Assembly (NCBI RefSeq): GCF_934372025.1
Contig: NZ_CAKROJ010000024.1
Span: forward strand, 1 to 33,540
DNA length: 33,540 nt
DNA from: an uncultured Blautia sp.
Lineage (GTDB): Bacteria > Bacillota > Clostridia > Lachnospirales > Lachnospiraceae
Reading direction: 5' to 3'
A program made the position numbers and the translations under genes. The notes beneath the pieces were generated by a model that made no database searches, had not been told where the DNA came from, and saw only the letters and a program-made list of their open reading frames with translations. This document shows, piece by piece, positions 32,020 through 33,540 of the stretch (within the stretch, counting starts at the first letter, position 1; every line of letters starts with the position of its first letter).

Positions 32020-32952
32020 TTAATCCTGCCAGTCCCAGACATCTGTTTCAGACACAGCATTTCTTGATTTCTTAATCACAAGTTCAGGACTCTTGGCACT
32101 TACTTTGGTATTTGCCGGAACCGATTCGGTAATGAATGTATTACCTCCAATAATCGTGTTCTCGCCAACCACAGTCTCACCTCCAAGCACGGAGGCATTT
32201 GAATAAATCGTAACATTGTCCCTGATTGTAGGATGTCGTTTTACATTAGCAAGCTGCTGTCCCTGTCTCGTAGAAAGAGCTCCAAGCGTCACACCCTGAT
32301 AAAGCTTTACATTACGTCCGATTTCTGTCGTCTCACCAATTACCACACCTGTACCATGGTCAATAAAGAAATAATCTCCGATCGTCGCCCCCGGATTAAT
32401 GTCGATACCAGTCTTTCCATGTGCATACTCTGTCATAATTCTTGGAATATACGGAACTTCTTCATTATATAAGATATGAGCCAGACGATATACATAAATC
32501 GCAAACAGTCCCGGATAAGAGGAAATGATTTCTTCTTTACTCTTAGCAGCAGGGTCACCATCAAATCCTGCCTGCACATCCTTCAAAAGACGCTGCTGAA
32601 CGTCCGGAAGCTGTGAAAAAAAGCCTGCACATATACGATCCGCCTCTTCAGCTGCCCCATCCTGTTCCAGTTCCGGCTCTGCATATAAAAGTGCAATTTC
32701 CAGCTGTTCTTTCAATCGATCATAAAGATCATTCAGTCGATATCCTGCAAAATGCTCCGGAAACACCTTTGCCGCTGAATCATTCCAGAAATAGCCTGGA
32801 AAAATAATAGAACGAAGTTCCTTAACAATATCAATCACTGCTGCTCTGCTTGGAAGTTCTCTGTTGTTCTTCGGCATAAATAACTCTTCGTTTTTATAAT
32901 TCTCAGTCAAGGCCTCTGTAGCCTTAAGGATCACGTCTTTTTTTCTGTTCAT
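32020..32952 (-). CDS. cysE: Serine O-acetyltransferase, EpsC type
   Basis: Acetylates L-serine with acetyl-CoA to O-acetylserine, the first step of cysteine synthesis. The 310-residue protein has the long helical N-terminal domain of EpsC-type enzymes (about 1-165), then a left-handed beta-helix of hexapeptide repeats. Catalytic histidines are probably H178 (YAHGKTGIDI) and H199 (FIDHGTGVVIGE), with VTLGALS and KRHPTIRDNVTIYSNASVLGG following. The start at 32952 is preferred to a TTG ten codons upstream because AGAGG lies seven bases before the ATG. It is monocistronic; no cysK or T-box leader is seen, and the leader is only about 70 bases. The symbol could also be epsC. Confidence 0.96.
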   Translation of the reverse strand: MNRKKDVILKATEALTENYKNEELFMPKNNRELPSRAAVIDIVKELRSIIFPGYFWNDSAAKVFPEHFAGYRLNDLYDRLKEQLEIALLYAEPELEQDGAAEEADRICAGFFSQLPDVQQRLLKDVQAGFDGDPAAKSKEEIISSYPGLFAIYVYRLAHILYNEEVPYIPRIMTEYAHGKTGIDINPGATIGDYFFIDHGTGVVIGETTEIGRNVKLYQGVTLGALSTRQGQQLANVKRHPTIRDNVTIYSNASVLGGETVVGENTIIGGNTFITESVPANTKVSAKSPELVIKKSRNAVSETDVWDWQD

Positions 32953-33030
32953 GAATCTAACCTCTTTCCGCAATTTCTGCAAAGATGCTAATACCTGATG
33001 TATTACTACTCTGCGGATTTCTTTCTTTAT

Positions 33031-33059
33031 ATCATATTATATGATTCTTTTCACGTCAA
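33031..33059 (-). promoter_or_regulatory. cysE promoter
   Basis: On the minus strand, TTGACG (33054-33059), a 17-bp spacer and TATGAT (33031-33036). Confidence 0.75.
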
Positions 33060-33070
33060 TAATGTTTTTG

Positions 33071-33095
33071 TTACTGTTCACTGCGTTCGCAGTAA
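33071..33095. repeat. Intergenic palindromic repeat, copy C
   Basis: Seven-pair stem TTACTGT / GCAGTAA (one wobble) around the loop TCACTGCGTTC; an alternative inner hairpin ACTGCG-TT-CGCAGT is also possible. It lies between the divergent cysE and tRNA-Ser promoters, in DNA that neither promoter would transcribe. Confidence 0.75.
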
Positions 33096-33102
33096 AAAAG
33101 AA

Positions 33103-33131
33103 TTGACCTTTTGACAATCTGATTATATAAT
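33103..33131 (+). promoter_or_regulatory. tRNA-Ser promoter
   Basis: TTGACC (33103-33108), a 17-bp spacer and consensus TATAAT (33126-33131). A perfect TTGACA at 33111-33116 is only nine bases from this -10 and cannot serve it. Confidence 0.8.
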
Positions 33132-33161
33132 AGAACATGTTTGAGACAATTTCTCAGACAT

Positions 33162-33249
33162 GGAGATGTACCCAAGTGGCTGAAGGGTCCGCACTCGAAA
33201 TGCGGTAGATCGGGCAACCGGTGCGAGGGTTCAAATCCCTCCATCTCCG
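33162..33249 (+). tRNA. tRNA-Ser (anticodon CGA)
   Basis: Acceptor GGAGATG / CATCTCC, anticodon stem CCGCA / TGCGG with loop CTCGAAA (anticodon CGA, reading UCG), the long variable arm typical of serine tRNAs, and T arm GAGGG / CCCTC. It is 88 nt with discriminator G and no encoded CCA. Confidence 0.97.
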
Positions 33250-33250
33250 C

Positions 33251-33279
33251 TTGACAAATGTTTTCTTATCTGTTATAAT
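33251..33279 (+). promoter_or_regulatory. tRNA-Trp promoter
   Basis: A fully consensus TTGACA (33251-33256), 17-bp spacer and TATAAT (33274-33279). The -35 begins two bases after the end of tRNA-Ser. Confidence 0.92.
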
Positions 33280-33320
33280 TCATTTTGTTGCAGATAAAGT
33301 TGCAATTATTTCAACAAAAT

Positions 33321-33391
33321 AGGGGATTGGTCAAATGGTATGATAGGGGTCTCCAAAACCTTTGGTGGGAGTTCGATTCTCTCATCCCCTG
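33321..33391 (+). tRNA. tRNA-Trp (anticodon CCA)
   Basis: Acceptor AGGGGAT / ATCCCCT, anticodon loop CTCCAAA on the stem GGGGT / ACCTT (two G-U pairs), T arm GGGAG / CTCTC with TTCGATT, and discriminator G as expected for tRNA-Trp. It is 71 nt with no encoded CCA. Confidence 0.96.
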
Positions 33392-33399
33392 CTCTTAGG

Positions 33400-33447
33400 A
33401 ACGCTGAAAAGCCTTATAAATCAAGGTTTTCAGCGTTTTTTATTTTT
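33400..33447 (+). terminator. Terminator after tRNA-Trp
   Basis: An 11-bp stem AACGCTGAAAA / TTTTCAGCGTT, extended inward by CCTT/AAGG, is followed by a T-rich run. It probably also ends tRNA-Ser transcripts, as no terminator lies between the two tRNAs. Confidence 0.9.
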
Positions 33448-33498
33448 CTCAATTTTCAAATGGTATTCGAGAAAAAACATTCTATTTTTCAGCTTCTG

Positions 33499-33507
33499 TG
33501 ATATAAT
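33499..33507 (+). promoter_or_regulatory. Extended -10 promoter at the window edge
   Basis: TGATATAAT is an extended -10 with consensus hexamer (33502-33507) and no clear -35. It would drive a gene beyond the right edge; no ribosome site is visible in the last 30 bases. Confidence 0.45.
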
Positions 33508-33540
33508 GGTTTATCATAAAAATTCGATGAATAAAACGAG

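Noticed and set aside
31614..32075. Plus-strand open frame of 153 codons over the tRNA-Gly genes
   Set aside because: It reads the antisense strand of two tRNAs (giving GARTRGLDLGKVARYQLRH-type peptides that are well-known false annotations) and overlaps the end of the DUF378 gene; it has no ribosome site.
32953..33030. T-box or SAM riboswitch upstream of cysE
   Set aside because: The leader is only about 70 bases, with no T-box sequence, no terminator and no SAM-aptamer motif.
33111..33131. TTGACA at 33111 as the -35 of the tRNA-Ser promoter
   Set aside because: It is only nine bases from the TATAAT; TTGACC at 33103 has the correct 17-bp spacing.
1..33540. Prophage, integrative element or CRISPR array near the tRNA genes
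   Set aside because: No integrase, transposase, phage structural gene, att-like direct repeat or spaced repeat array was seen on either strand.

Overview
The window looks like chromosomal core DNA from a low-to-mid GC Firmicute, most likely a member of the Lachnospiraceae (Clostridia). The basis is the gene set (PolC, class III fructose-1,6-bisphosphatase, CodY, EpsC-type serine acetyltransferase, a DUF6106-like protein, a TelA/XpaC pair), a separate IMP cyclohydrolase and AICAR transformylase in place of bifunctional PurH, a perfect CIRCE operator and strong Shine-Dalgarno sites. There is no prophage, insertion sequence, CRISPR array or defence island. Genus and species cannot be fixed from the sequence alone.

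Layout. A tRNA-Gly(GCC) lies at the left edge. From about 0.2 to 6.5 kb, on the minus strand, are a ZTP-riboswitch-controlled purine pair (IMP cyclohydrolase and AICAR transformylase), guaB, a small membrane protein, and groES-groEL behind CIRCE. From 6.7 to 12.3 kb are comM, dprA, topA and codY, with a small XRE regulator transcribed divergently from comM. From 12.7 to 21.2 kb is a run of ispG, polC, fbp and a YARHG-domain membrane protein. From 21.3 to 26.4 kb are telA and xpaC, ilvE, and the folA/thyA pair. From 26.5 to 31.7 kb are a VanZ-like gene that may be leaderless, a small membrane protein, malQ, an alpha/beta hydrolase, a DUF5067-like membrane-anchored protein and a DUF378 protein. 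The right end holds tRNA-Gly(GCC), tRNA-Gly(TCC), cysE/epsC, tRNA-Ser(CGA) and tRNA-Trp(CCA).

How the genes connect. Several genes converge on purine and folate metabolism. The ZTP riboswitch reads a shortage of 10-formyl-tetrahydrofolate and switches on the last two steps to IMP. GuaB takes IMP toward GTP, and CodY senses GTP and branched-chain amino acids. FolA and ThyA run the thymidylate-folate cycle. CodY-box-like sites sit upstream of codY itself and directly against the promoter of ilvE.

Most noteworthy non-coding structure: (i) five short intergenic palindromes of one family, with compensatory stem changes; (ii) two divergent promoter pairs that share one overlapping -35 element; (iii) a 77-bp exact inverted repeat formed by two tRNA-Gly(GCC) copies about 31.7 kb apart; (iv) a VanZ-family gene whose ATG falls at the predicted transcription start. 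No clearly new multi-gene system was found. No stretch longer than 300 bases lacks a gene.
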